Shown: positions 1 to 6,628 of the stretch, in pieces
Layout: each line of letters starts with the position of its first letter
Position numbering within the stretch: the stretch's first letter is position 1
Assembly: GCA_943323935.2 (NCBI GenBank)
Contig: CALPJR020000037.1
Coordinates: 1 to 7,266 of the forward strand
Direction: 5' to 3'
Source: Bifidobacterium breve
GTDB lineage: Bacteria > Bacteroidota > Bacteroidia > Chitinophagales > Chitinophagaceae
DNA length: 7,266 nucleotides
Made by a program: the position numbers and the translations under genes
The notes under the pieces: model-generated
Told to the model about the DNA's origin: nothing
The model's database searches: none
The model's input: only the letters and a program-made list of their open reading frames with translations

Positions 1-1036
1 ATTAGCATTGATCCCAGTGTATTTTCTTTGTTCAATTTGGGGAGGAGAGAAGCGTATTGCAGTGACTTTTAAATTCTTTATTTATACTTTCTTAGGATCT
101 TTATTCATGTTGATTGGTATTATTTTGGTTTACACGCATACGGCTGATCAAAGTTTCGCGATACAATCTTTCAAAGAAGCTGGTTTAAGTGCTGGACAGC
201 AATTAACTGCATTTGCTTTATTCTTTACTGCTTTTGCAATTAAGATGCCCATCTTCCCTTTGCATACATGGCAACCTGATGCTTACGAACAATCCCCTAC
301 TGCAGTTACAATGGTATTGAGTGCGGTGATGGTTAAAATGGGCTTGTATGGTGTAATGAGATGGTTAATGCCTTTATTCCCAGATGCATTTAGTGCACAT
401 TCAAATTTTGTAGTCATCCTTTCTGTGATTGGAATTTTATATGCATCATTTATTGCCATTCGTCAAGACGATATGAAGCGTTTGATTGCATACTCTTCGA
501 TTGCGCATATTGGATTGATGAGTGCAGCTTTATTTGCTAATAATGAAATAGGCGCTCAAGGTGTTTTAATACAATTATTCTCGCATGGCGTGAATGTATT
601 AGGTCTTTGGATTATTGCCGACATCATTGAGCAACAAACAGGCACAAGGTCTTTGAAAGAGATGGGTGGTCTTGCTAAACAAAACCCAACCTTGGGTATT
701 TTACTTGTAGGATTTGCCTTTGCAAATATTGCCTTACCATTAACCAATGCATTTATAGGTGAGTTTTTAATGTTCAATAGTTTATTCCAATTTAAACCTT
801 GGATTGCAGCAGCTGCGGGTGTAAGTGTTGTATTGGCCGCCATTTATACATTGAATATGGTTCAAAAATGTGCATATGGTGAAGTGAGCGAAAAAATGAG
901 CAAGATGCAAGCGCCGAATCTGCCTGCACAGTTTGTATTGATCGTATTGTTAATTGTGGTGATCATTTCTGGAGTATATCCTGCTCCTTTATTTGATTTA
1001 ACTGCAGATACATTACAACAATTGTTTATCAAATAA
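1..1036 (+). CDS. nuoM: NADH-quinone oxidoreductase subunit M (NuoM), 5'-truncated by window edge
   Basis: NuoM is one of the three antiporter-like proton-pumping subunits in the membrane arm of respiratory complex I (inner membrane). The reading frame is open from base 2 to the TAA at 1034-1036, giving 344 visible residues; the family is about 480-510 residues, so roughly the first third lies upstream. The TTG at base 8 is internal, not a start. Visible hallmarks are the LIPVYFL segment of TM5, the FAIKMP segment with the channel lysine (codon 242-244), the downstream HTWQPDAYEQSPTAV stretch, a second conserved lysine in VMVKMGLYG (335-337), KRLIAYSSIAHIG, the SHG histidine (584-586) and the FIGEF glutamate (761-763), equivalent to E. 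coli Glu407. The window opens just after the position of the essential TM5 glutamate (E. coli Glu144). About ten hydrophobic segments are visible, ending in a short polar tail. nuoN follows after 15 bases, so the two are surely cotranscribed. Confidence 0.96.
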   Translation, partial: LALIPVYFLCSIWGGEKRIAVTFKFFIYTFLGSLFMLIGIILVYTHTADQSFAIQSFKEAGLSAGQQLTAFALFFTAFAIKMPIFPLHTWQPDAYEQSPTAVTMVLSAVMVKMGLYGVMRWLMPLFPDAFSAHSNFVVILSVIGILYASFIAIRQDDMKRLIAYSSIAHIGLMSAALFANNEIGAQGVLIQLFSHGVNVLGLWIIADIIEQQTGTRSLKEMGGLAKQNPTLGILLVGFAFANIALPLTNAFIGEFLMFNSLFQFKPWIAAAAGVSVVLAAIYTLNMVQKCAYGEVSEKMSKMQAPNLPAQFVLIVLLIVVIISGVYPAPLFDLTADTLQQLFIK

Positions 1037-1051
1037 TTAAATGAATTTATA

Positions 1052-2437
1052 ATGAACGCAATTATTGCTTCGGCTTTATTAGGTGTATTAATGATGTTTG
1101 CTTCTTGGATGTTTGACAATGAGAAAACGCATACACGCATTGCATTAGTAGGACTCTTGGCCTTAATTGTAGCCAATGTTCTACAATTAAATGGCATTTA
1201 TACAATTCCGGTAGATTATAAAGGCTTGCTTGCTTTTACACAGTTTGGTTTATACGTGAATACCATTTTATTTATTTTAACCTTCTTATATGTTTGGTTA
1301 AATGGAGATGAGATTGCTAAAATCGGCAACCATGCAGCAGACTTTTATGCTTTAATTTTCTTTATTTTATGTGGTGCTAGTATTTTAACTTCTTTCAATA
1401 ATTTACTAATGTTATTTATAGGTGTTGAAATTTTATCCATCCCATTATATATTTTAACTGGTGCAGATAAAAAGAATTTAAATAGTAACGAAGCGGCCTT
1501 GAAGTATTTTTTAATGGGGGCATTTTCAACAGGCATTTTTTTATTAGGCATCACTTTTATTTATGGCGCAACAGGTACCTTCCAATTGATTGCGCCAAGT
1601 GTGAATCCAGCAACTGGCATGGTGAGAGAGCAACTCATGCAATCTGCTGGATTAATTTTAATTTTTGTTTCATTTAATTTTAAAGTCTCTGCAGCACCGT
1701 TTCATTTCTGGACACCAGACGTGTATGATGGTGCGCCAACTGTGTTTACGTCCTTTATGGCGACCATTGTTAAAGCAACAGCAATCATTGCTTTTGTGGT
1801 CTTATTTCATAGTCAATATAAAGCGCTAGGATATGCCTGGGAACTATTGTTAACTTTTGTGTTAATCTCCACTTTGTTTGTAGGTAATATCACAGCTGTT
1901 TTTCAGCGCAGTGTGAAGCGTATGTTGGCTTATTCAAGTATTGCACAAGTAGGATTTATGCTTTTTGCTTTATATGGTCCAACCAATTTTGCCAACGAAG
2001 GGATCTTGCTTTATATCATGGCTTATTCAGTAGCAAGCATTGGCTTATTTGGGGTATTGATTAAAATGAAAGACTACAGTTTTGAAGCATTTAATGGTTT
2101 AGCTAAAAAAGAACCATTGATCGCAGGCATGACCACTATATTCTTATTGTCATTAGCTGGTATTCCGCTTACTGGCGGATTCTTTGCTAAGTATTATATG
2201 TTGAATGCTGCAGTGCAATCAGGCATTGGACTTTGGTTGGTTGCCTTAGCCATTCTTTTTGCAGCTGTAAGTATCTACTATTATTTCAAATTGATCCAAG
2301 CCATGTATTTTGTGGAAGGTGAGCCAGCAGTGCATGAACTGGAGCAAGGATATAAGTACAAATTACTTGTTTTTGCAATTTTGATACTTGCTTTAGGTAT
2401 TTTACCCAATGTATTCCTCTCTTATCTTTACTTTTAG
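1052..2437 (+). CDS. nuoN: NADH-quinone oxidoreductase subunit N (NuoN)
   Basis: Complete 461-residue NuoN, the proton-pumping subunit of complex I that sits between NuoM and NuoK in the membrane arm. It is almost entirely hydrophobic, with about 14 predicted membrane segments, and has the usual family length. Key residues visible are Glu126 in GVEILSIPLYIL (TM5 glutamate), Lys151 in ALKYFLMGAFSTG, Lys211 in FNFKVSAAPFHFW followed by TPDVYDGAPT, Lys241 in IVKATAI, the KRMLAYSSIAQVGFM segment around 289-303, and Lys380 in GGFFAKYY. A lysine at this last site, where NuoM and NuoL carry glutamate or another ionisable residue, is characteristic of NuoN and separates the two paralogues here. The ATG at 1052 is the only possible ATG: the nuoM stop lies upstream in the same frame with no other start codon between. 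There is no Shine-Dalgarno sequence, as usual in Bacteroidota. nuoN is the last nuo gene in E. coli order, and no further nuo gene follows. Confidence 0.97.
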   Translation: MNAIIASALLGVLMMFASWMFDNEKTHTRIALVGLLALIVANVLQLNGIYTIPVDYKGLLAFTQFGLYVNTILFILTFLYVWLNGDEIAKIGNHAADFYALIFFILCGASILTSFNNLLMLFIGVEILSIPLYILTGADKKNLNSNEAALKYFLMGAFSTGIFLLGITFIYGATGTFQLIAPSVNPATGMVREQLMQSAGLILIFVSFNFKVSAAPFHFWTPDVYDGAPTVFTSFMATIVKATAIIAFVVLFHSQYKALGYAWELLLTFVLISTLFVGNITAVFQRSVKRMLAYSSIAQVGFMLFALYGPTNFANEGILLYIMAYSVASIGLFGVLIKMKDYSFEAFNGLAKKEPLIAGMTTIFLLSLAGIPLTGGFFAKYYMLNAAVQSGIGLWLVALAILFAAVSIYYYFKLIQAMYFVEGEPAVHELEQGYKYKLLVFAILILALGILPNVFLSYLYF

Positions 2438-2460
2438 CCGTTCCTCAATAAGTTTTGTAT

Positions 2461-2477
2461 ATAAGGTGGTACCTTAT
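2461..2477. repeat. Perfect 7-bp inverted repeat between nuoN and the permease gene
   Basis: ATAAGGT (2461-2467) and ACCTTAT (2471-2477) are exact reverse complements around a GGT centre. In RNA this could form a short hairpin 24 bases after the nuoN stop. No T-run follows on either strand, so it is not a canonical intrinsic terminator; it could be an mRNA 3'-end stabiliser or processing site, a protein-binding dyad, or chance. Confidence 0.45.
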
Positions 2478-2480
2478 TCA

Positions 2481-2505
2481 ATCTGTGCTACCTTTAGGCA
2501 CAGAT
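2481..2505. repeat. 8-bp inverted repeat just upstream of the permease start
   Basis: ATCTGTGC (2481-2488) and GCACAGAT (2498-2505) are perfect reverse complements around a 9-base loop; a G-U pair (2489/2497) could extend the stem. The stem ends 11 bases before the permease ATG at 2517, so a folded mRNA would place a hairpin at the ribosome-binding region. Only a short TTTT (2513-2516) follows, after a gap of 7 bases, so it is a poor terminator. Weak terminator, translational control element or chance are all possible. Confidence 0.45.
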
Positions 2506-2516
2506 AAACAGATTTT

Positions 2517-3797
2517 ATGACCTTACAGGACTCATTTATATTGGCTTGGCGTACCGTTAAAGGCAATAAGCTAAGAACCAGTATTACCGTTGCAATTATT
2601 GCTTTTGGTATCATGGCGCTTATTGGCATCATCACTGCCATCTCGGCTATGAACCAAAGTTTGAAGGAGAATTTCTCTTTCATGGGCGCGAATGCATTTA
2701 CTATAAGATACAAGGAAATGAATGCAAGGATGGGTGGTCCTCCAAAGGGCGAAGAATTTTCTAAAACCAAGAAAGGACAGAAAGAAAAAAAATCAAATTT
2801 AGACAAGCCATTTAAATTAGAAGAATCACTCTATTTTAAAAATAATTATAGTTTTAATAGAGCCCAAGTAAGTGTGTATAGAAGAGCAAGTGGGGGCAAT
2901 GAAATTGTCTATAAAAATTTAAAAACGAATCCACAAATTGGCATGTGGGGTGCAGATGAAAATTATTTAGCAGTCAATGGCTACCAGCTTGCAGTGGGTA
3001 GAAATTTAAATGCGGTGGACATTCAATCAGGACGCAATGTTTGTATGATTGGAAGTAGTGTAGCCACAAAATTGTTTCCTAGAAATCCCGACAAAAGTAT
3101 CGATAAAATTATTTTAGTTCAAGGCAAACCCTATCGTGTCATTGGTTTATTAAAAGCAAAAGGTTCAAGTGCGATGCTAAGACAAGATGATGTTATAGTG
3201 ACTTCATTGAAAAATGTACGTCAATACCAGAACAGCAATCCTTCTTATCAATTAGGTGTGGCGGTAAACAATGTAGTTGAATTAGAGCCTGCCATTGACG
3301 AAGCCATGTTGCAGATGAGAAAAGCAAGAAAATTAATTCCAACAGAGTCAGAAAATTTTATCATTGACAAGAGCGATAAGTTTGCGCAATTGTTCATTGG
3401 CTTTTTAGCTGGAATCAGTGGTGCAGCTGGTGCTATTGGCATGATTACCTTAATTGGTGCGGCCATTGGTCTAATGAATATCATGTTGGTTGCTGTGAAT
3501 GAAAGAACAAGAGAAGTGGGATTGATCAAAGCCTTAGGAGGAAAACGAAAAGATGTACGTAGACAATTTTTATTTGAAAGTGTCATTATTAGTTTATTAG
3601 GTGCGGTATTTGGTATTTTATTAGGTGTATTGGTAGGCAATATTTTTAGTGTGGTGTTGAGCACAGGCTTTGTAATCCCTTGGTTCTGGGTGATTACAGG
3701 TATTGTTATTTGCTCTGGAGTTGGATTGGCTGCAGGGATTTATCCTGCCATGAAAGCCGCTTCATTGAATCCTATCAATGCATTGAGGTACGAGTAA
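2517..3797 (+). CDS. ABC transporter permease, FtsX/MacB (LolC/E-like) type
   Basis: A 426-residue inner-membrane permease with the four-helix MacB/FtsX architecture: a short cytoplasmic N-terminus with the typical WRTVKGNKLRTSIT motif (11-24), TM1 at about 22-44, a large periplasmic MacB-PCD-like domain (about 45-290), then TM2 (about 296-327), TM3 (about 353-380) and TM4 (about 388-411). Between TM2 and TM3 lies VNERTREVGLIKALGGKRKDV (328-348), the family signature for the cytoplasmic segment that docks on the ATPase. The C-terminus IYPAMKAASLNPINALRYE is also classic. Relatives use ATP hydrolysis in the cytoplasm to drive mechanical work in the periplasm, such as lipoprotein release, export of antibiotics or peptides, or control of murein hydrolases; which applies here cannot be told. 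An unusual lysine-rich hydrophilic stretch occupies residues 76-101. No ATPase gene lies next to it in the window. The ATG is fixed by an in-frame TAA at 2505-2507. It may be read from the upstream nuo transcript or from its own unseen promoter. Confidence 0.9.
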   Translation: MTLQDSFILAWRTVKGNKLRTSITVAIIAFGIMALIGIITAISAMNQSLKENFSFMGANAFTIRYKEMNARMGGPPKGEEFSKTKKGQKEKKSNLDKPFKLEESLYFKNNYSFNRAQVSVYRRASGGNEIVYKNLKTNPQIGMWGADENYLAVNGYQLAVGRNLNAVDIQSGRNVCMIGSSVATKLFPRNPDKSIDKIILVQGKPYRVIGLLKAKGSSAMLRQDDVIVTSLKNVRQYQNSNPSYQLGVAVNNVVELEPAIDEAMLQMRKARKLIPTESENFIIDKSDKFAQLFIGFLAGISGAAGAIGMITLIGAAIGLMNIMLVAVNERTREVGLIKALGGKRKDVRRQFLFESVIISLLGAVFGILLGVLVGNIFSVVLSTGFVIPWFWVITGIVICSGVGLAAGIYPAMKAASLNPINALRYE

Positions 3798-3817
3798 AGA
3801 AATCAAACAAAGCATAA

Positions 3818-3847
3818 AAAAACGCCTCCAAATTTGGAGGCGTTTTT
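3818..3847. terminator. Bidirectional intrinsic terminator between convergent genes
   Basis: A perfect 30-bp palindrome. The GC-rich stem is CGCCTCC (3823-3829) with GGAGGCG (3836-3842) around an AAATTT centre (3830-3835). It is followed by five T on the + strand (3843-3847) and preceded by seven A (3816-3822), which become a T-run on the minus strand. It starts 20 bases after the permease stop and lies 25 bases beyond the metalloprotease stop, so it is placed to end both transcripts. Confidence 0.93.
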
Positions 3848-3872
3848 ATTAGATCAATGATCTCTAAAAATA

Positions 3873-6389
3873 TTATTTAGGATCTAATGCTTGTTTGATT
3901 CTGTCTTGTAAGTCATTGATATGATTTACAGCATTTGCATCTGTCGCAGTTGCTTTAGCAGCTTGTAATGAAGCAGCTAATTTTTTCAATTGTGCTTTTG
4001 CTTCAGATACTACATCTGTATTTTCTACATCTGCACTTGGTGCACCTATACGAATCATTCCAGCAGCAGCTGATGCCGATGCAGATGATGGGTTAAGCAT
4101 TTCGTCTAATTGACTTACAAATGTTTTTTGTAAATTTCTACGGTAGATATCTGCTTTACTTACATCACTGAATAAGCCCTTTCTTAAATCATCCATCATC
4201 TCATTCAATGCATAAGAACTTGCACCAAATCTTGTTTGGCTTGTGGTGATACGATACAATCTACCCTTATCTAGTAATGATTTTAAAATACTTGTTTGTA
4301 TCGTTTGTACACGCTCATTGCTTACTGGATTTGCAAACTTATTTAGAATAGATGCATCCAATAACCACTTAGGCGTAGTAAATAATTGTGTATGGAAAAA
4401 TTGCATTGCTTGTTTTTGCATTGCAACTGTTGTTGGTGTGTATACATCTCCTTTTTCTTCTACACTTTTAAATGTTTCTTGAACACCTCCGACATTTCTC
4501 AACACATGGCCCATGTATCTGCTAAATTGACCAACTACTTGACCATACATTTGGCTTAAGTTTTCATAACGATCTCCTTCTTCTTTTGTCCACTCTGGTA
4601 AATTCACTAAGATTCTTTTCAAATTCTTAATGCCATATTCACTTGCTAACATTGAGTTATCACCTAAGTCTTCTGTTTGAGCTCTTGGGTCATCATTTCT
4701 GCCTTCACCACCAAACCATACTCTTGGGTTCTTGCTTAAATTGTCAATAATCCATTTGTTATTGATCTTGCGATCTGCTTGTGCATCATTTTCGCCAGTG
4801 TAGGTATAACCCCATTGAATCGCCCACTTATCATAGTCGCCAATTCTTGGGAACAATCCAGATTGTGCAATTTTATCTTCTGGCTGTGCAACATAGTTAA
4901 AGCGCGCATAGTCCATGATAGATGCAGTGTGGCCATTTGCTTCTACCCAAGTTTTATCTCTTAATTTTTCTACAGGTGTTTTACTTGAACTACCCATATT
5001 ATGTCTCAAACCTAATGTATGACCAATTTCGTGAGAGGATACAAAACGAATTAAGTTCCCCATTAACTCATCATCAAAGTGCATTTTTCTAGCTGCAGGA
5101 TCAACTGCTGCTGTTTGAACCATATACCAGTCGTGTACTAAGCTCATTACATTATGATACCATCCTACATGGCTTTCTAAAATTTCTCCACTACGTGGAT
5201 CATGTACTTGAGGGCCATAAGCATTCTCAATATCAGAAGCGAAATAACGAATCACAGAGAAACGTGCGTCTTCCAAACTCATCGTGCTATCATTAGGCCA
5301 TTCTTTTCCTACGATGGCATTTTTCCAACCTGCTTTTTCAAATGCAATATTCCAGTCGTTCACACCAGCAATTAAATAAGGTACCCATTTTTTAGGTGTT
5401 GCTGGATCTACATAATAAACAATAGGCTTGATTGGTTCAACCAATTCACCTCTTTTATATTTTTCTAAGTCTTGAGGCTTTGGTTCTAAACGATAACGAA
5501 CAGCAAATACTTGATTTTTTACTTTTTGTTGGTCGTCTGAATATTCTACAAAATTATCAGCAAAATAGCCCACTCTTGAATCAAACAAACGACGTCCCAT
5601 TGGTGTTTTAGGCAACAATAAGATAGAAGTATTCAATTCAAAGGTTACAGCGCCAGCGTTTGCTGCTGCTGGGATAAAGCTACCACCTGCAGGACTTCCT
5701 GGCATTGGTGAACTTGCATTGTAAGTTTTTACCGTTTTAACTTCAATATTAATAGGGTAGGACTTAATGGTTTCAATATAAGAACGATCAGAAGCAAGTC
5801 CTGATAGGTTAAAGTTTCTCTTCTCAAAACTGCTCAAGCTAACGGCTTGATTATCACCTTTAAAAAAGTCGGTTACATCAATGATAGAACTAGAAGAGTC
5901 TTTTCCGTAAGCTTTCACATCAAAAGCGGCTACAATTGGGTCTAAATAAGAGTTTTTAACCGCTTTTGCGATGGTTTGAGTTGAATCCGCCCTACTAATA
6001 AGGGATACCACACGCATAAAAATACGGTTATTAGGTCCTTTTTCGAATTGGATGGTTTGCTCGTTCACTTGCTCACCACCATATTTTCTTGCACCACCAG
6101 CTACTTTCGCATAGCGGGTTACAGCGATCAACTCTCTACCCAAAAGGCTATCTTGGATATCAAAGTAGAACTTATCGTCCTGTAAGTGCACTGTAAAGAC
6201 CCCTTTTTGGGTCACAGCCTTCTTGGTAATGAATTCTTTAAAGGATTTTGGGCCTGTTTTTGCAGGGAGGTCTTTTTTCGCGCCTGCTGCAGCACTGGTG
6301 TCTGCCACTGGCGGTGATAAAGGTCTTTGGGCATGGACAAAGCCTGTCATTAGGACACAAAGACTAATAATTGCTAGGTTTTTTTTCAT
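3873..6389 (-). CDS. Secreted zinc-dependent metalloprotease (DUF5118/DUF5117/DUF4953 metzincin family)
   Basis: An 838-residue exported protein. Residues 1-20 form a signal peptide (MKKN, hydrophobic core, cleavage expected after VHA before Gln21), followed by a Pro/Ala/Lys linker (about 21-47). The KEFITKKAVTQKGVFTVHLQ region (about 50-95) matches DUF5118; a beta-rich DUF5117 region follows to about 300. The catalytic DUF4953 (Met-zincin) part begins near YYVDPATPKKWVPYLIAGVNDW (325-346) and contains the metzincin zinc site HEIGHTLGLRH: His453, His457 and His463 as ligands and Glu454 as base, with the Met-turn SIMDY at 490-494 (Met492). DPRAQTEDLGDNSM (567-580) is a further family motif. 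Length is normal for the family. A Ser/Ala-rich linker (768-777) leads to a charged helical, probably coiled-coil tail (about 790-835). All active-site residues are present, so it should be an active peptidase in the periplasm or outside the cell; the substrate is unknown. I see no clear C-terminal type IX sorting domain and no lipobox. The ATG is fixed by an in-frame TAA (6396-6398). It is a single-gene unit ending at the terminator 3818-3847. Confidence 0.93.
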   Translation of the reverse strand: MKKNLAIISLCVLMTGFVHAQRPLSPPVADTSAAAGAKKDLPAKTGPKSFKEFITKKAVTQKGVFTVHLQDDKFYFDIQDSLLGRELIAVTRYAKVAGGARKYGGEQVNEQTIQFEKGPNNRIFMRVVSLISRADSTQTIAKAVKNSYLDPIVAAFDVKAYGKDSSSSIIDVTDFFKGDNQAVSLSSFEKRNFNLSGLASDRSYIETIKSYPINIEVKTVKTYNASSPMPGSPAGGSFIPAAANAGAVTFELNTSILLLPKTPMGRRLFDSRVGYFADNFVEYSDDQQKVKNQVFAVRYRLEPKPQDLEKYKRGELVEPIKPIVYYVDPATPKKWVPYLIAGVNDWNIAFEKAGWKNAIVGKEWPNDSTMSLEDARFSVIRYFASDIENAYGPQVHDPRSGEILESHVGWYHNVMSLVHDWYMVQTAAVDPAARKMHFDDELMGNLIRFVSSHEIGHTLGLRHNMGSSSKTPVEKLRDKTWVEANGHTASIMDYARFNYVAQPEDKIAQSGLFPRIGDYDKWAIQWGYTYTGENDAQADRKINNKWIIDNLSKNPRVWFGGEGRNDDPRAQTEDLGDNSMLASEYGIKNLKRILVNLPEWTKEEGDRYENLSQMYGQVVGQFSRYMGHVLRNVGGVQETFKSVEEKGDVYTPTTVAMQKQAMQFFHTQLFTTPKWLLDASILNKFANPVSNERVQTIQTSILKSLLDKGRLYRITTSQTRFGASSYALNEMMDDLRKGLFSDVSKADIYRRNLQKTFVSQLDEMLNPSSASASAAAGMIRIGAPSADVENTDVVSEAKAQLKKLAASLQAAKATATDANAVNHINDLQDRIKQALDPK

Positions 6390-6460
6390 ATTAGATTATT
6401 ATAGTTTTTTGAAAACGTCCCATAAATATATTCCATTCAGGCTAAACTATTTTGATAATA

Positions 6461-6480
6461 ATTTTTTTACATAAAAAAAT
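6461..6480. repeat. AT-only palindrome with 9-bp arms
   Basis: ATTTTTTTA (6461-6469) and TAAAAAAAT (6472-6480) are exact reverse complements around a central CA. The paired T and A tracts suggest intrinsically bent DNA or an UP-like promoter element in the middle of the divergent region. It contains no GC pairs in the arms, so it would be a weak RNA hairpin and is not a convincing terminator. Confidence 0.5.
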
Positions 6481-6483
6481 GTC

Positions 6484-6499
6484 TTGAAAATTGTTTCAA
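6484..6499. repeat. Dyad TTGAAA-N4-TTTCAA, possible operator
   Basis: TTGAAA (6484-6489) and TTTCAA (6494-6499) are perfect reverse complements separated by ATTG. The symmetry and size resemble a binding site for a dimeric regulator, and it overlaps the proposed -33 TTG of the + strand promoter, where a bound repressor would block it. No regulator gene is present in the window and a 6-bp dyad in AT-rich DNA can arise by chance. Confidence 0.3.
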
Positions 6500-6519
6500 T
6501 CAATAATTTACTTATTTTG
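6491..6519 (+). promoter_or_regulatory. Candidate Bacteroidota-type promoter for the ExbB-family gene
   Basis: TTG at 6491-6493 and TTATTTTG at 6512-6519 are separated by 18 bases. The known phylum consensus is TTTG or TTG at -33 and TAnnTTTG at -7 with a spacer of about 17-23; the -7 box here differs at its second base only. Transcription would begin near 6525, giving a leader of roughly 100 bases before the ATG at 6629. Weak consensus in AT-rich DNA keeps confidence low. Confidence 0.3.
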
Positions 6520-6520
6520 T

Positions 6521-6577
6521 AAGCCCTTAGAAACCCTAGTGTTAAGATTCTTAAAAAAATCGGCTTTAGTTTCTAGG
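6521..6577 (+). repeat. Nested and crossing inverted repeats in the presumed ExbB-gene leader
   Basis: Several complementary pairs lie here: AAGCC (6521-6525) with GGCTT (6562-6566); TAGAAAC (6528-6534) with GTTTCTA (6569-6575), extendable by a G-U and a G-C pair to 6526/6577; CCTAG (6535-6539) with CTAGG (6573-6577); and a small TTAAG/CTTAA hairpin (6542-6546/6550-6554). The first two pairs cross in order, so as RNA they would be mutually exclusive or form a pseudoknot. I do not recognise any known riboswitch or leader family. Confidence 0.3.
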
Positions 6578-6628
6578 ATTAAATCACTTTTATATAAATT
6601 TAATTTAAAACCAAAAATCAATTGAATC

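Larger units (their letters stand above)
6390..6628. promoter_or_regulatory. Divergent intergenic region carrying the promoters of the metalloprotease and ExbB-family genes
   Basis: These 239 bases separate two divergent start codons and hold no credible open reading frame, so promoters for both genes are expected here. The DNA is very AT-rich with long A and T runs. On the minus strand, TATATTTA (6430 down to 6423) resembles the Bacteroidota -7 element TAnnTTTG and would leave a leader of about 30 bases before the metalloprotease ATG, but I see no matching TTG about 20 bases upstream. On the + strand, a better candidate is listed separately at 6491-6519; TAAATTTA (6595-6602) is another -7-like match without a TTG partner. 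Neither gene has a Shine-Dalgarno sequence. Confidence 0.6.

Noticed and set aside
862..1197. Open frame of 111 codons on the minus strand across the nuoM/nuoN junction
   Set aside because: It is antisense to two well-conserved genes, has no recognisable domain and the biased composition expected of a reverse frame.
2453..2496. TTTTG (2453-2457) and TACCTTTA (2489-2496) as a promoter for the permease
   Set aside because: The boxes are 31 bases apart, far longer than the 17-23 usual for Bacteroidota promoters, and the second box lies inside a hairpin loop.
2474..2806. Open frame of 110 codons on the minus strand over the permease start
   Set aside because: It is antisense to the permease N-terminus and covers the hairpins; there is no supporting domain or start signal.
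3248..3664. Open frame of 138 codons on the minus strand inside the permease gene
   Set aside because: It lies wholly antisense to the conserved FtsX region; its Asn/Thr/Pro/Met-rich product mirrors the hydrophobic sense codons and matches no family I know.
3851..3880. AGATC-AAT-GATCT and CTAAA/TTTAG repeats next to the metalloprotease stop
   Set aside because: The arms are only 5 bp, AT-rich and beside a strong terminator that already explains transcript ends.
4243..4482. Open frames on the + strand inside the metalloprotease (also 4779-4964 and 6223-6474)
   Set aside because: They are antisense to a complete, motif-bearing protein and show no coding features of their own.
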